Part shown: positions 51,871 through 60,200 of the stretch, piece by piece | How positions within the stretch are numbered: the stretch's first letter is position 1 | Layout of the letters: each line of letters begins with the position of its first letter | Origin: Oscillospiraceae bacterium | GTDB lineage: Bacteria > Bacillota > Clostridia > Oscillospirales > Acutalibacteraceae | Assembly: GCA_015066225.1 (NCBI GenBank) | Contig: SVOT01000009.1 | Location: 1 to 64,000, forward strand | DNA length: 64,000 nucleotides | Direction of reading: 5' to 3' | Translations under genes and position numbers: made by a program | Notes under the pieces: model-generated | The model's input: the letters and a program-made list of their open reading frames with translations, nothing else | Told to the model about the DNA's origin: nothing | The model's database searches: none

Positions 51871-53394
51871 ATGGATATTTCTTTAAAACACGAGGATTAC
51901 AAATTTCTGAAAAATGTCAACGACAATTCAATTGAAGAGTGTATTGAGGCGGATTTAGCTTTACCGGAATATATGCCGGAGATACTTCGAATCATAAAAT
52001 CAAGTGCCGAGCCAAGAATAGTTTCCTGCAAGCTTGTGGGCGAGCGAGTGACTGTTGACGGTATTTGTGAGTTGAGAATGATATATACCGCAGAAGACGG
52101 TTGTATTTACTGCTTTTCACAGTCAAGACCTTTTACAAGGCATTGTGAAAACGAAGCTTTCGGAGATGCAGTTGACGTAACTGCTGATCTTGACGTGTCT
52201 TATGTGAATTGTCGTGCAACCGGCACAAAGCGGGCAGAGATAAAGTGCGGCGTAGTTATCAGGGTTTCTGCATTTGTACAGGACTGCATTGATATCGTAT
52301 CTTTAAAGGAAAAGTCTAATATTCAAGAGAAAACCGAGAACATCAAGGCAATGTCGCTGGGCTGCAGAAAAACCCGTCAGTTTTCAATGAGTGACAGCGT
52401 GTCGCTGAAAATCCCCGCGGCGTTCGTTGTAAGCGTGGGCGCTGTTGCAAATTGTACCGATATTCGAAAAATCAGCAATAAAATAATGGTAAAGGGTGAC
52501 GCTGTTGTTGACATTTGCTACGTAAATGCAGATGATAAAACGTCAACAGAGCATTTGAAGCATACGTTACCCATAAATCAGATTCTTGAATTTGACGGCA
52601 TGGAAGAACGCTTTTCGGGTGACGTTGTTTTGAGAGTTGTTTCGGCAGAGGTTATACAGAGAAATGAATCCGATTATTCAGAGGGCGTGTTTGACATTTC
52701 CCTGGGGATTGATGCTTCCGCAACCATGTGGGAGGAAAAGGAGCTTTCAGTTATAAGCGATGCTTATGCCGTCGGCGGTAGCGTGGAGCTGGAGAAAAGT
52801 CCTTGCACCTTCTATTCTCATTGCGCAAACATCAGTGAAACACAAATTATAAGAAGCGACGTAAAAGTATCGGGCGAGGGAATAAAAGCTATTGTTAACG
52901 TAACAGGAAAAATCATCAGTGCCGAAGCAAACAAAAAAGATGATTGCCTTGTTGTTTCGGGAACAATCGGTGCGTCGCTTTTGTTGAAGGATGCAACAGG
53001 CAGCCTTTTTTGCACAGAAAAGATAATTGATTATAAATATGAGCATAAAGGGGAGTTTGCAGAACGGGACGTTGTCTGTGTGCCTGAGGTTGTGCTTTCC
53101 GCTATTGATTGCTCTGTAAACGGCGGCAACAGCGTTGACGTGAAATGTGAGCTGAGGATTAAGGGAACAATTTTCCAAAAAAGGATGATTGACGTTGTTA
53201 CGAATCTTATTCCTTGCGAATGCACCGTTGAAAGAAAGATAAATGCAATTACGGTTTATTTCCCCGATGAAGAGGAGAGTCTGTGGTCAATTGCAAGAAA
53301 ATATAACACAACAGTTGAAGCCATAGCTAAGGAAAACGAGCTTGATGGCGACACAACTGCAAACCATAGCATCATATTTATCCCTGCTGTTTAA
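51871..53394 (+). CDS. SPOCS (DUF3794)-LysM spore-coat-type protein
   Basis: 507 residues. Two to three SPOCS/DUF3794 units: one around 40-125 starting IIKSSAEPRIVSCKLVGERVTVDG, one around 175-260 with the KIPAAFVVSVGAV region, and a third at ~320-430. A C-terminal LysM motif (SLWSIARKYNTTVEAIAKENEL, ~460-505) binds peptidoglycan. In Bacillus, SPOCS-LysM proteins such as SpoVID organise coat assembly. No signal peptide, consistent with mother-cell cytosol. The ATG at 51871 follows GGGAG by eight bases. Confidence 0.85.
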   Translation: MDISLKHEDYKFLKNVNDNSIEECIEADLALPEYMPEILRIIKSSAEPRIVSCKLVGERVTVDGICELRMIYTAEDGCIYCFSQSRPFTRHCENEAFGDAVDVTADLDVSYVNCRATGTKRAEIKCGVVIRVSAFVQDCIDIVSLKEKSNIQEKTENIKAMSLGCRKTRQFSMSDSVSLKIPAAFVVSVGAVANCTDIRKISNKIMVKGDAVVDICYVNADDKTSTEHLKHTLPINQILEFDGMEERFSGDVVLRVVSAEVIQRNESDYSEGVFDISLGIDASATMWEEKELSVISDAYAVGGSVELEKSPCTFYSHCANISETQIIRSDVKVSGEGIKAIVNVTGKIISAEANKKDDCLVVSGTIGASLLLKDATGSLFCTEKIIDYKYEHKGEFAERDVVCVPEVVLSAIDCSVNGGNSVDVKCELRIKGTIFQKRMIDVVTNLIPCECTVERKINAITVYFPDEEESLWSIARKYNTTVEAIAKENELDGDTTANHSIIFIPAV

Positions 53395-53401
53395 CATTTT
53401 T

Positions 53402-53438
53402 AAAAGCTCCATCTGTTGTTGACACGGATGGAGCTTTT
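53402..53438 (+). terminator. Terminator after the SPOCS-LysM gene
   Basis: AAAAGCTCCATC/GATGGAGCTTTT arms with a 13-base loop. Confidence 0.82.
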
Positions 53439-53497
53439 ATGTATAATTCAATAGTTGCATATAGGTATAAACTTTTGAAAATATTTGTATAAAAGTG

Positions 53498-53526
53498 TTG
53501 ATTTTTTCGTTTCTTTGTGATATTAT
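53498..53526 (+). promoter_or_regulatory. Promoter of rplS
   Basis: TTGATT, 17 bases, TATTAT; transcription would start near 53533 and give a ~105-base leader. Confidence 0.65.
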
Positions 53527-53532
53527 TATCCA

Positions 53533-53625
53533 GTCTATGTGTGCGTTGTTTCCAAACAACGGCAGTTAATGGCAACATTAAAGCTGGCGGTCCGCTACCA
53601 TTTCGGCACGAACGCTTGAAAAAAA
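53533..53625 (+). promoter_or_regulatory. Putative L19 ribosomal-protein leader
   Basis: The untranslated leader holds a GTTGTTTCCAAACAAC hairpin, then GGCAGTTAATGGCAACATTAAAGCTGGCGGTCCGCTACC, which can form stems around AATG/CATT and GGCGGTCCGC. Position and size match the autoregulatory L19 leader known in Firmicutes; the fold is judged by eye only. Confidence 0.55.
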
Positions 53626-53638
53626 TCGGAGGTTTATT

Positions 53639-53983
53639 ATGGACGCATTAAAACTTATTGCACAGGACAGCCTTAAGGCTGAGAAGCCCGCTTTCAACGT
53701 TGGTGACACAGTTCGTGTTGACGTTAAAATCCGTGAAGGCGAAAGAGAAAGAATTCAGGCTTTCGAAGGTACTGTAATCGCTAAAAGAGGCAGCGGTGTC
53801 AGCGAAACATTCACAGTTCGCCGTGTTTCTTACGGTGTTGGTGTTGAAAGGGTATTCCCCGTTCACTCTCCCAACGTTGCAGCAGTTAAAGTTGTTCGCT
53901 ACGGTAAAGTACGCAGAGCAAAGCTTTACTATCTTCGTGACAGAGTCGGCAAGGCTTCTAAGGTTAAGGAAAAAATCGGCTGA
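53639..53983 (+). CDS. rplS: Ribosomal protein L19
   Basis: 114 residues, normal length. Characteristic stretches: [56 protein letters not shown], and [23 protein letters not shown] 50S protein at the subunit interface. Start after CGGAGG. It lies upstream of signal peptidase, rbgA and rnhB genes, the conserved Firmicutes order rplS-(lepB)-ylqF-rnhB. Confidence 0.97.
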   Translation: MDALKLIAQDSLKAEKPAFNVGDTVRVDVKIREGERERIQAFEGTVIAKRGSGVSETFTVRRVSYGVGVERVFPVHSPNVAAVKVVRYGKVRRAKLYYLRDRVGKASKVKEKIG

Positions 53984-54000
53984 TTTTAGTCGGGATGTAG

Positions 54001-54028
54001 GGGCAGATGTAAATCTGCCCTTGATTTC
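54001..54028 (+). terminator. Terminator after rplS
   Basis: GGGCAGAT/ATCTGCCC stem with a four-base loop and T-rich tail; probably partial, since the downstream genes lack a clear promoter of their own. Confidence 0.7.
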
Positions 54029-54123
54029 TTTTAGGGTCAAGCTCATCAAAGCAGCCTAAAATGGTGATGTATAGGTGCGTTTACCCGATTTGCCCGTTAA
54101 AGCTTTAAACAGAGGTGAGCACA

Positions 54124-54690
54124 TTGCGAAAAACCGAAGAATATAACATCAAGTTGTCAAACGAAGCTGAAGAAGGTCGCAAAAAAACACGTGAAAAGCT
54201 TTCTGTTTTTCAGGTGTTTGAAATGATTGTATTTGCATTTGTTGCCGTTGTAATTATTTTCACTTTCTTTTTCAGAGTCTTTGACGTTGAGGGCCCGTCT
54301 ATGAAGCCCGTTCTTGAGGATGGCAATAAAATTGTTGTTTCCGCCATCGGCTACAAGCCCGAAAGGGGCGACGTTGTAGTCCTGTCAGGGCCCGATAACA
54401 AGCCCATAGTTAAAAGAATCATTGCCGTTGCCGGTGACGAGGTGGATATTAACTTCACTACAGGTGTTGTTACCGTCAATGGCACTGAAGAAGAATATAC
54501 ACAAGAATTAACAACTCAACAGTTTGATATTGCTTTCCCCATAAAGGTTCCTGAGGGAACGGTATTTGTTTTGGGCGATAACAGAGGCAATTCTTTTGAT
54601 AGCCGCTCTACTGCGTTGGGTTGCGTAGATGAACGAATGATTGTTGGCAAGGTTTTGTTTAAGCTTTTGCCTCCCGGAAAGGTAGAGTAA
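54124..54690 (+). CDS. lepB: Signal peptidase I (copy 1)
   Basis: 188 residues, with one N-terminal membrane span (~33-52) and the S26 catalytic domain outside. The nucleophile Ser is in GPSMKPV (~59), the general-base Lys in VKRIIAVAGD (~97), and box E is GDNRGNSFDSR. The TTG at 54124 is preferred, with GAGG eight bases upstream; a GTG at 54115 would lie inside that ribosome site. Followed by a second, unlike copy after three bases. Confidence 0.88.
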   Translation: MRKTEEYNIKLSNEAEEGRKKTREKLSVFQVFEMIVFAFVAVVIIFTFFFRVFDVEGPSMKPVLEDGNKIVVSAIGYKPERGDVVVLSGPDNKPIVKRIIAVAGDEVDINFTTGVVTVNGTEEEYTQELTTQQFDIAFPIKVPEGTVFVLGDNRGNSFDSRSTALGCVDERMIVGKVLFKLLPPGKVE

Positions 54691-54693
54691 TCT

Positions 54694-55341
54694 ATGGATA
54701 AAGACGAAAGAATCATCGATGTTACATCTGAAAAAGAAGAGGTTTCTTCTGAAGATGGTGACGTAGTTGTATTAAAAAACGACACACGTAAAAAACAAGA
54801 GAATAAAAAGCAGGCATACGTTGCTGTTTACGATTTGATATCTGTTGTGATGTCTTCGTTTGTTATAATAGCATTGTTGTTCACATTTGCTTTCCGCCTG
54901 GTTGGTGTTAAAGGCTCTTCTATGACTAACACCCTCAATGACGGTGATTGGCTTCTTACCTATCAGAAGGAGTCTTATGTGCACGGCGATATTGTTGTTA
55001 TAACGGGCCCAAACTATTTTAATGAGCCGTTGATTAAGCGTGTCATAGCTACCGGTGGCGAAACCGTTAACATCGACTATAGCACTTCTACCGTTTACGT
55101 TAACGGCAAGGCTATTGATGAGCCTTATATAAGAGATAACTTTATTTTGCAGAATCTTGATGATATAAAGTTCCCTTATACCGTTCCCGAGGGCTTCTTG
55201 TTCTGTATGGGTGACAACAGAAACGGTTCAACCGACAGCAGATCAAATCTTATTGGACCGATAGACGAAAGATACGTTCTGGGTAAAGCATTTGTACGAG
55301 TTTTACCCCTTGGTGATTTTAATATTTACGATTATGAATGA
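54694..55341 (+). CDS. lepB: Signal peptidase I (copy 2)
   Basis: 215 residues. An acidic cytosolic head of ~38 residues, a span at ~45-67, Ser in GSSMTNT (~75), Lys in IKRVIATGGE (~114), and GDNRNGSTDSR. It differs from copy 1 in the head and in the substrate-pocket loops, so it may process other preproteins. Its end overlaps rbgA by eight bases. Confidence 0.9.
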   Translation: MDKDERIIDVTSEKEEVSSEDGDVVVLKNDTRKKQENKKQAYVAVYDLISVVMSSFVIIALLFTFAFRLVGVKGSSMTNTLNDGDWLLTYQKESYVHGDIVVITGPNYFNEPLIKRVIATGGETVNIDYSTSTVYVNGKAIDEPYIRDNFILQNLDDIKFPYTVPEGFLFCMGDNRNGSTDSRSNLIGPIDERYVLGKAFVRVLPLGDFNIYDYE

Positions 55342-56200
55342 TAACCAGAAACAAGTAGTTCAATGGTTTCCGGGTCATATGGCAAAAACGCGCAGACTTA
55401 TTAAAGAAAGTCTGCCGTTTGTCGATTTGGTGACAGAAATCGTTGATGCAAGAATACCCCTGAGCTCCTCTAACCCCGAGCTTGCCGAGCTTATAGGCAA
55501 CAAGCCACGAATTGTTTTATTAAATAAGTGCGATGTTGCAGATGAAAAAGCAACCTCAAGGTGGGTCGAATATTATAAAAGCAACGGCATTTATGCAATT
55601 CCCGTTGATTGTCGCTCCGGCAAAGGGCTCAATGCCTATTTGCCGTTAGTCAGAGAGGTTCTTAAAGATAAAATCAGACGTAACACCGAAAAGGGTATGC
55701 AGGGCAAGCCCTTGCGCGTTATGGTTGTTGGCATACCCAACACCGGTAAGTCATCTTTTATTAACAAAATGGCGGGCAGAAACCGTGCCAAGGTTGCAGA
55801 TAAACCGGGTGTTACCCGTTCAAACAGTTGGTTTGCTGTTGGTAACGGTGTTGAGCTTCTTGATACACCGGGTGTGTTGTGGCCCAAGTTTGAGGATAAG
55901 GAAGTGGGCGACAAATTAGCCTTTATCGGCTCAGTTAAAGACGAAATACTCGATAGCGAGATGTTAGCCCTCAGATTGATCAACGTGCTTAAAAACGGCT
56001 ATTGTGACCGTATTGCTGAGCGTTTTAAAATAAGCGGCTTTGAGGATAAAGAGGATTACGAAATTCTTGAGATGATAGGTCGCAAAAGAGGAATGCTCAT
56101 TTCAGGTGGAGAAATAGATTACGAAAGAGCTTCTGTTATGCTTCTTGATGAATACCGTGCAGGTAAGCTTGGCAGATTAACTCTTGATTTACCACAATAA
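55334..56200 (+). CDS. ylqF: Ribosome biogenesis GTPase YlqF/RbgA
   Basis: 288 residues, a circularly permuted GTPase for late 50S assembly. The order is G4 NKCD (~65), then G1 GIPNTGKSS (~133) and G3 DTPG (~176). The N-terminal WFPGHMAKTRRL is diagnostic and a C-terminal RNA-binding domain closes the protein. The ATG at 55334 lies in the overlap with lepB copy 2. The neighbour order with rplS and rnhB supports orthology. Confidence 0.95.
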   Translation: MNDNQKQVVQWFPGHMAKTRRLIKESLPFVDLVTEIVDARIPLSSSNPELAELIGNKPRIVLLNKCDVADEKATSRWVEYYKSNGIYAIPVDCRSGKGLNAYLPLVREVLKDKIRRNTEKGMQGKPLRVMVVGIPNTGKSSFINKMAGRNRAKVADKPGVTRSNSWFAVGNGVELLDTPGVLWPKFEDKEVGDKLAFIGSVKDEILDSEMLALRLINVLKNGYCDRIAERFKISGFEDKEDYEILEMIGRKRGMLISGGEIDYERASVMLLDEYRAGKLGRLTLDLPQ

Positions 56201-56213
56201 ATGTATTAAAATT

Positions 56214-56246
56214 AATCTCAAGGATTTTTCCTTGAGATTTTTTATT
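56214..56246 (+). terminator. Terminator after ylqF
   Basis: Perfect 11-bp arms AATCTCAAGGA/TCCTTGAGATT with a TTTT loop and T-rich tail. No promoter is visible before rnhB, so readthrough or a promoter inside ylqF must serve it. Confidence 0.85.
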
Positions 56247-56259
56247 TTATGGTGATATT

Positions 56260-56871
56260 ATGCTTGATTTTTCATATGAAACCGAAGCCCATAACAAAGG
56301 CTACAGGGTTGTCTGCGGTGTGGATGAGGCGGGCAGGGGGCCTTTGGCGGGTCCCGTGTTTGCGGCGGCTGTAATTTTGCCCGAAAACTATTCGCACGAA
56401 ATTCTTAACGATTCCAAAAAGCTTTCGGAGAAAAAAAGAGATATTGTTTACGACGATATAATTCGCGATGCCGTCAGTTGGTCTGTGGGCGTTGCAACCG
56501 AGCAGGAGATTGACGATATAAACATTCTTAATGCCACCTTTCTTGCAATGAAAAGGGCTATTGACGGTCTTAGCATAAGACCGGACCTTGCATATATTGA
56601 TGGTAACCGTGAGCCCAAATCAAGCGTTAAAGAAATCACCATAATTAAAGGTGATGCCAAATGTATGTCTGTTGCGGCGGCGTCAATTATAGCAAAGGTA
56701 AGTCGTGACAGATTTATGCTTGAAATAGATAAAAAATATCCCCAATATCAGTTTTCAAAGCACAAGGGCTACGGCACAAAGCTCCACTATGAAATGATTG
56801 AGCAGTTCGGCATATCAGAAGTTCATAGAAAATCATTCTTAAAGAAAATAATCGGTGAGGGTAATGAATAA
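56260..56871 (+). CDS. rnhB: Ribonuclease HII
   Basis: 203 residues; cleaves RNA in RNA-DNA hybrids and at single ribonucleotides. VCGVDEAGRGPLAGPV (~18-33) supplies the first two acidic residues, DGNREPK and AAASIIAKVSRDRFM the others; HKGYGTKLH is the conserved late motif. RBS GGTGAT. The end overlaps yraN by eight bases. Confidence 0.96.
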   Translation: MLDFSYETEAHNKGYRVVCGVDEAGRGPLAGPVFAAAVILPENYSHEILNDSKKLSEKKRDIVYDDIIRDAVSWSVGVATEQEIDDINILNATFLAMKRAIDGLSIRPDLAYIDGNREPKSSVKEITIIKGDAKCMSVAAASIIAKVSRDRFMLEIDKKYPQYQFSKHKGYGTKLHYEMIEQFGISEVHRKSFLKKIIGEGNE

Positions 56872-57214
56872 TAATTTATTGGGTGCTCTCGGTGAACAGG
56901 AGGCGGCAAGGTACCTTCGCCATGAGGGGTATATGATTTTAGCCGCAAACTATGAAACCTATGTAGGCGAGCTGGACATTGTTGCCCAAAAAGGGAAAAA
57001 GCTTTGTTTTGTTGAAATAAAAACCCGAACTGAGGGTGGTATGACCAGCCCCGCAGATGCTGTTGACGGCAGAAAAAAAGATAATATACGGGGTAGTGCA
57101 GCTGCATTTATGAATGCTAACTCCTTGGATATGAAATATCGGTTTGATATTATTGAAGTATTTGTCAGAGATGAAAAAGTGGTGAAAATCAATCACATTA
57201 AGAATGCATTCTGA
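56864..57214 (+). CDS. yraN: YraN/UPF0102-family nuclease-fold protein
   Basis: 116 residues, standard for UPF0102. GALGEQEAARYLRHEGYMILAANY at the N-terminus, then GELDIVAQKGKKLCFVEIKTR with the PD-(D/E)xK-like E-x-D...E-x-K pattern. Function in the cell is not established. Usual neighbour of rnhB. The ATG at 56864 follows GGTGAGG. Confidence 0.9.
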   Translation: MNNNLLGALGEQEAARYLRHEGYMILAANYETYVGELDIVAQKGKKLCFVEIKTRTEGGMTSPADAVDGRKKDNIRGSAAAFMNANSLDMKYRFDIIEVFVRDEKVVKINHIKNAF

Positions 57215-57221
57215 GGTTTAT

Positions 57222-58127
57222 ATGAATTTAGTTGATTTACATTGTGACACCATAGGCGAATGCTACAAAAGAAAGCTCGCTTTAAGAAATAATAACCTTC
57301 ATTTTGACCTTGAAAGGGCAAGCGGAATAAATAAGCTTGTTCAATCCTTTGCCGTGTGGATACCCGACGAGTTAAGGGGCAAAGAGGCATCAGAGTATTT
57401 TGAGAACGTTTCGGATTATCTCTATAGTCAGATTGAAGAGAACAGCGATAAAGCCACTGTATTTAACGGTAACCCGTCAGTGGGCGTAAATGCCATTCTC
57501 TCAGTTGAGGGCGGCTCCGCGGCAGGTGGGTCTCTTGAGGGGCTTGAGCGATTGCACGAAAAAGGTGTTCGCATTATAACGCTGACGTGGAATGCACGCA
57601 ATGAAATTGCAGGCGGTGCTTTTTCTGACGGTGGCTTCACCCAATTCGGTAAAGAGTTCGTGAAAAAGGCAGAAAGCCTGGGTATTATTATTGATGCATC
57701 GCACCTGAACCGTGAAAGCTTTTTTGAGCTGGCTGATATTGCCGGCAAAACGTTTATTGCAAGTCATTCCAATGCGGATATTGTTAACAAGCTCAAAGGC
57801 AAAAAAAGAAACCTGACTTATGAGCAGGTGAAAATAATCAATGAATTCGGTGGCGTTGTAGGAATTAATTTTTACAATGCTTTCCTTGATGATGAAAATG
57901 CCGAGGGTGTTGACGGCGTTTGCAGGCAGATTGATTGGTTTCTTGAAAACGGATTTGAGAAAGCTATTGCAATCGGGAGTGACTTTGACGGTTGCACAAT
58001 TAACGGGCAAATCAACGGTGTTGAAAAAATGAAGCCCCTGTATGAAGAACTGCTGAAAAGAGGATATCCACAGAAAAGCATTGACGATATGTTTTTTTAT
58101 AACGCAATAAGATTATTAAACAGATAA
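57222..58127 (+). CDS. Membrane dipeptidase-family (M19) zinc hydrolase
   Basis: 301 residues, amidohydrolase-fold renal-dipeptidase family. Metal motif DLHCDT at ~5-10, SVEGG (metal-bridging Glu) near 94, IIDASHLN near 163, ASHSNA near 187, and IGSDFDG near 255. No signal peptide, so probably a cytosolic dipeptidase. The ATG at 57222 with GAGG upstream is preferred over 57204, which overlaps yraN. Ends before a strong terminator. Confidence 0.9.
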   Translation: MNLVDLHCDTIGECYKRKLALRNNNLHFDLERASGINKLVQSFAVWIPDELRGKEASEYFENVSDYLYSQIEENSDKATVFNGNPSVGVNAILSVEGGSAAGGSLEGLERLHEKGVRIITLTWNARNEIAGGAFSDGGFTQFGKEFVKKAESLGIIIDASHLNRESFFELADIAGKTFIASHSNADIVNKLKGKKRNLTYEQVKIINEFGGVVGINFYNAFLDDENAEGVDGVCRQIDWFLENGFEKAIAIGSDFDGCTINGQINGVEKMKPLYEELLKRGYPQKSIDDMFFYNAIRLLNR

Positions 58128-58131
58128 AAAA

Positions 58132-58170
58132 CCCGCTTAGAGCTTTATCAGAGCTTCTAAGCGGGGTCTT
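58132..58170. terminator. Bidirectional terminator between M19 and prsA genes
   Basis: CCCGCTTAGA/TCTAAGCGGG ten-bp stem with a loop that can pair further (AGCT/AGCT); A run on the left, T-rich on the right. Confidence 0.88.
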
Positions 58171-58174
58171 TTAT

Positions 58175-59941
58175 TTAATATGAAAAGGATGATGAGTTGG
58201 ACGATGAAGCAGACGATTTATAATATTCTGCGTTTTTTGCCAATGTCTTTTCAAGGTCTTTAGCAAACCAGTTGATAAGTGAGTCATTAGCGGAGATTTT
58301 TTCTTTTATCTCGTTGTGGATATCTGTTACAAAATCCTCTGCTTTTTCTGTTGAGATAGCATTACGAACGTCGCTTTCCCATTTAACGTCTTCTTCTGCG
58401 TCAACAAAGTACATAATGTGGTAACCGTAATCTGTTTTGATTATACCGGTATCACCTTTTTTGTGCTCTGCAAGAGCCCAGTCAAGGAACTCGGGAACAT
58501 AGCTGCTTGTTGCTGTGATGTCTTCATAAAGACCGCCGGATTCAGCAGAAGCTGTATCATCGGTTTTGTCTGCGGCAAGCTTTGAGAATGTCTCTTCTGT
58601 TGCTTCGCCTTTTTTCCACTCAGCAAGAAGAGCATCTGCCTCTTTCTTTGCTTCTGCAAAATTCTTTTCGATTTCTTTATCCGAAAGGTTGATTGTATTA
58701 CCTTCGGTATCCTGTTTTGTTGTTTCAGCCTTGACAAGAATGTGACGAACGTCTGCGCCTGCTGTCTGTGTGTCGGGTGCAGCGGTGTCAACCATCAAAG
58801 CGATGTAATAAAGCTCGTTTTTGCTGTCATCAATAACAACCTTGTCGCCAACTGCTCTTTCAGAAGCGAACATCCATTTTGCGAGGTCCTTAGAAGTGGA
58901 TTCAACCTGTGATTTAAGAATCTTACCGGAATCTGTTGCTGTTTCTTTCTTGAAATCGTCTTTTTCAGAGGGAATAGCGTATTCCTTTGCTGTTGCTACG
59001 AATGAAGCGGGGTCTGTAACCTTACCGAGGAATTCGTCAGCAAGCTTCTTTGCCTCTTTCTTAGTGTAAACGGGGTCTTTGCTGTCCTTATCTGTTTCCT
59101 TGGGCTCTGCATAAGAAATTCTGAAAATCTTTGCAGAAGCGTAGTCGTAATTTTCTTTGTTTTCTTCGTAGTATGCCTTTATTTCTTTGTCTGTAAGTGA
59201 TTCAGAAGTGTGTGTGCGATACCATGCAACGTATTCTTCAACAATGGCATCTCTTTCAACAAGAGCCTTGTATGTTTTTGCATTGAGACCTTTACCGCAT
59301 GTGTTGGAGATGTAGGTGTCAAGTGCAAAATCCTGTTCTTTAGCACTCTGCTCAAGCTCTCTCATAACATCCGCAATTTCTGTGTCAATAGCAGTTTTCT
59401 GCTCCTCTGTAAGAGCAAAGCCTTCTTTCTTTGCAGCTTCACTCATTGCAATATCGTAAATTGCTTTGTTGAGAATAGCCTTCTGGCTTGCTGAGTATTT
59501 GAAATAATCTGCCCAAGTTACAATGGTTTCGGGGAGGTCTTCGTGTACGCAATCCTGCTGGGCGGGGTCTGTGTACATATCAAAGCCTGTTGCGTAAACA
59601 CCATAGCCTGTGCCATAGTATGATTCATACTGCTGAGCCTGTGAAAGCACCTGACGGTAAAGTGAGAGATAGTAGTAGTTGAACTCTGCAACAGAAACCT
59701 TTTCGTCTTCATAAGTTGCAGCTGTAAGAACCTTCTGAGGTACAAAAAATACCTTTGATAAAATATTGCCGACACCGTAAATTACAATACCTGCAATAAG
59801 AACGATGCAAAGTGTTTTGAGAAGAACTCTCACAACCTTGTCGCCTTTGCCGGATTTTTTCTTTTTCGCTGCTTTTGCAAGGCGAGCCTTGCGTTGCTCA
59901 CGATAGATTTCGGCATTTGTTTTGATTTCGTTGTTTGCCAT
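58175..59941 (-). CDS. PrsA/SurA-like membrane-anchored peptidyl-prolyl isomerase
   Basis: 588 residues. A very basic cytosolic head (KARLAKAAKKKKSGKGDK), one span at ~45-66, then a SurA-N-like chaperone region (~75-270) and a PpiC parvulin domain at ~395-510 (ADVRHILVKAET, SGGLYEDITATSSYVPEF, VKTDYGYHIMYF-type end). The tail is Ser-rich. Folds exported proteins outside the membrane. No lipobox is seen; the anchor is the N-terminal helix, unlike lipoprotein PrsA. MANNEIK at 59941 is chosen because AAAGGATG is correctly spaced. Confidence 0.85.
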   Translation of the reverse strand: MANNEIKTNAEIYREQRKARLAKAAKKKKSGKGDKVVRVLLKTLCIVLIAGIVIYGVGNILSKVFFVPQKVLTAATYEDEKVSVAEFNYYYLSLYRQVLSQAQQYESYYGTGYGVYATGFDMYTDPAQQDCVHEDLPETIVTWADYFKYSASQKAILNKAIYDIAMSEAAKKEGFALTEEQKTAIDTEIADVMRELEQSAKEQDFALDTYISNTCGKGLNAKTYKALVERDAIVEEYVAWYRTHTSESLTDKEIKAYYEENKENYDYASAKIFRISYAEPKETDKDSKDPVYTKKEAKKLADEFLGKVTDPASFVATAKEYAIPSEKDDFKKETATDSGKILKSQVESTSKDLAKWMFASERAVGDKVVIDDSKNELYYIALMVDTAAPDTQTAGADVRHILVKAETTKQDTEGNTINLSDKEIEKNFAEAKKEADALLAEWKKGEATEETFSKLAADKTDDTASAESGGLYEDITATSSYVPEFLDWALAEHKKGDTGIIKTDYGYHIMYFVDAEEDVKWESDVRNAISTEKAEDFVTDIHNEIKEKISANDSLINWFAKDLEKTLAKNAEYYKSSASSSNSSSFSY

Positions 59942-59968
59942 AAGTTTCATCCTTTGCTTTCATTTGTA

Positions 59969-59991
59969 GTGTGCACAAGACATATGCACAC
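59969..59991. repeat. Inverted repeat in the prsA 5' leader
   Basis: Perfect seven-bp arms GTGTGCA/TGCACAC with nine bases between, located between the prsA promoter and its start codon. No T run; a protein site or mRNA hairpin is possible. The rest of the 259-base gap holds the two divergent promoters listed separately. Confidence 0.5.
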
Positions 59992-60002
59992 AAAGTACAT
60001 CT

Positions 60003-60031
60003 ATTCTATACCAAATCAAACAATTTTACAA
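60003..60031 (-). promoter_or_regulatory. Promoter of the prsA-like gene
   Basis: On the minus strand, TTGTAA, 17 bases, TAGAAT, giving a ~55-base leader. Confidence 0.55.
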
Positions 60032-60136
60032 GTGTATTTTACATTTTTATTTATTCACATTATAGTTGTTTACAATAATTTAAGAATTTTAGCACAATTT
60101 TGTTACAAGATTAACCCTTATTCGTTGTCTAATCGG

Positions 60137-60165
60137 TTGCAAAAATCGTAGCGGTGTGTTATCAT
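60137..60165 (+). promoter_or_regulatory. Promoter of the DUF5696-like gene
   Basis: TTGCAA, 17 bases, TATCAT, 35 bases before the chosen ATG. Confidence 0.6.
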
Positions 60166-60200
60166 AAACAAGTATTTTTCAAAAGGAAATGTTATTAGAT

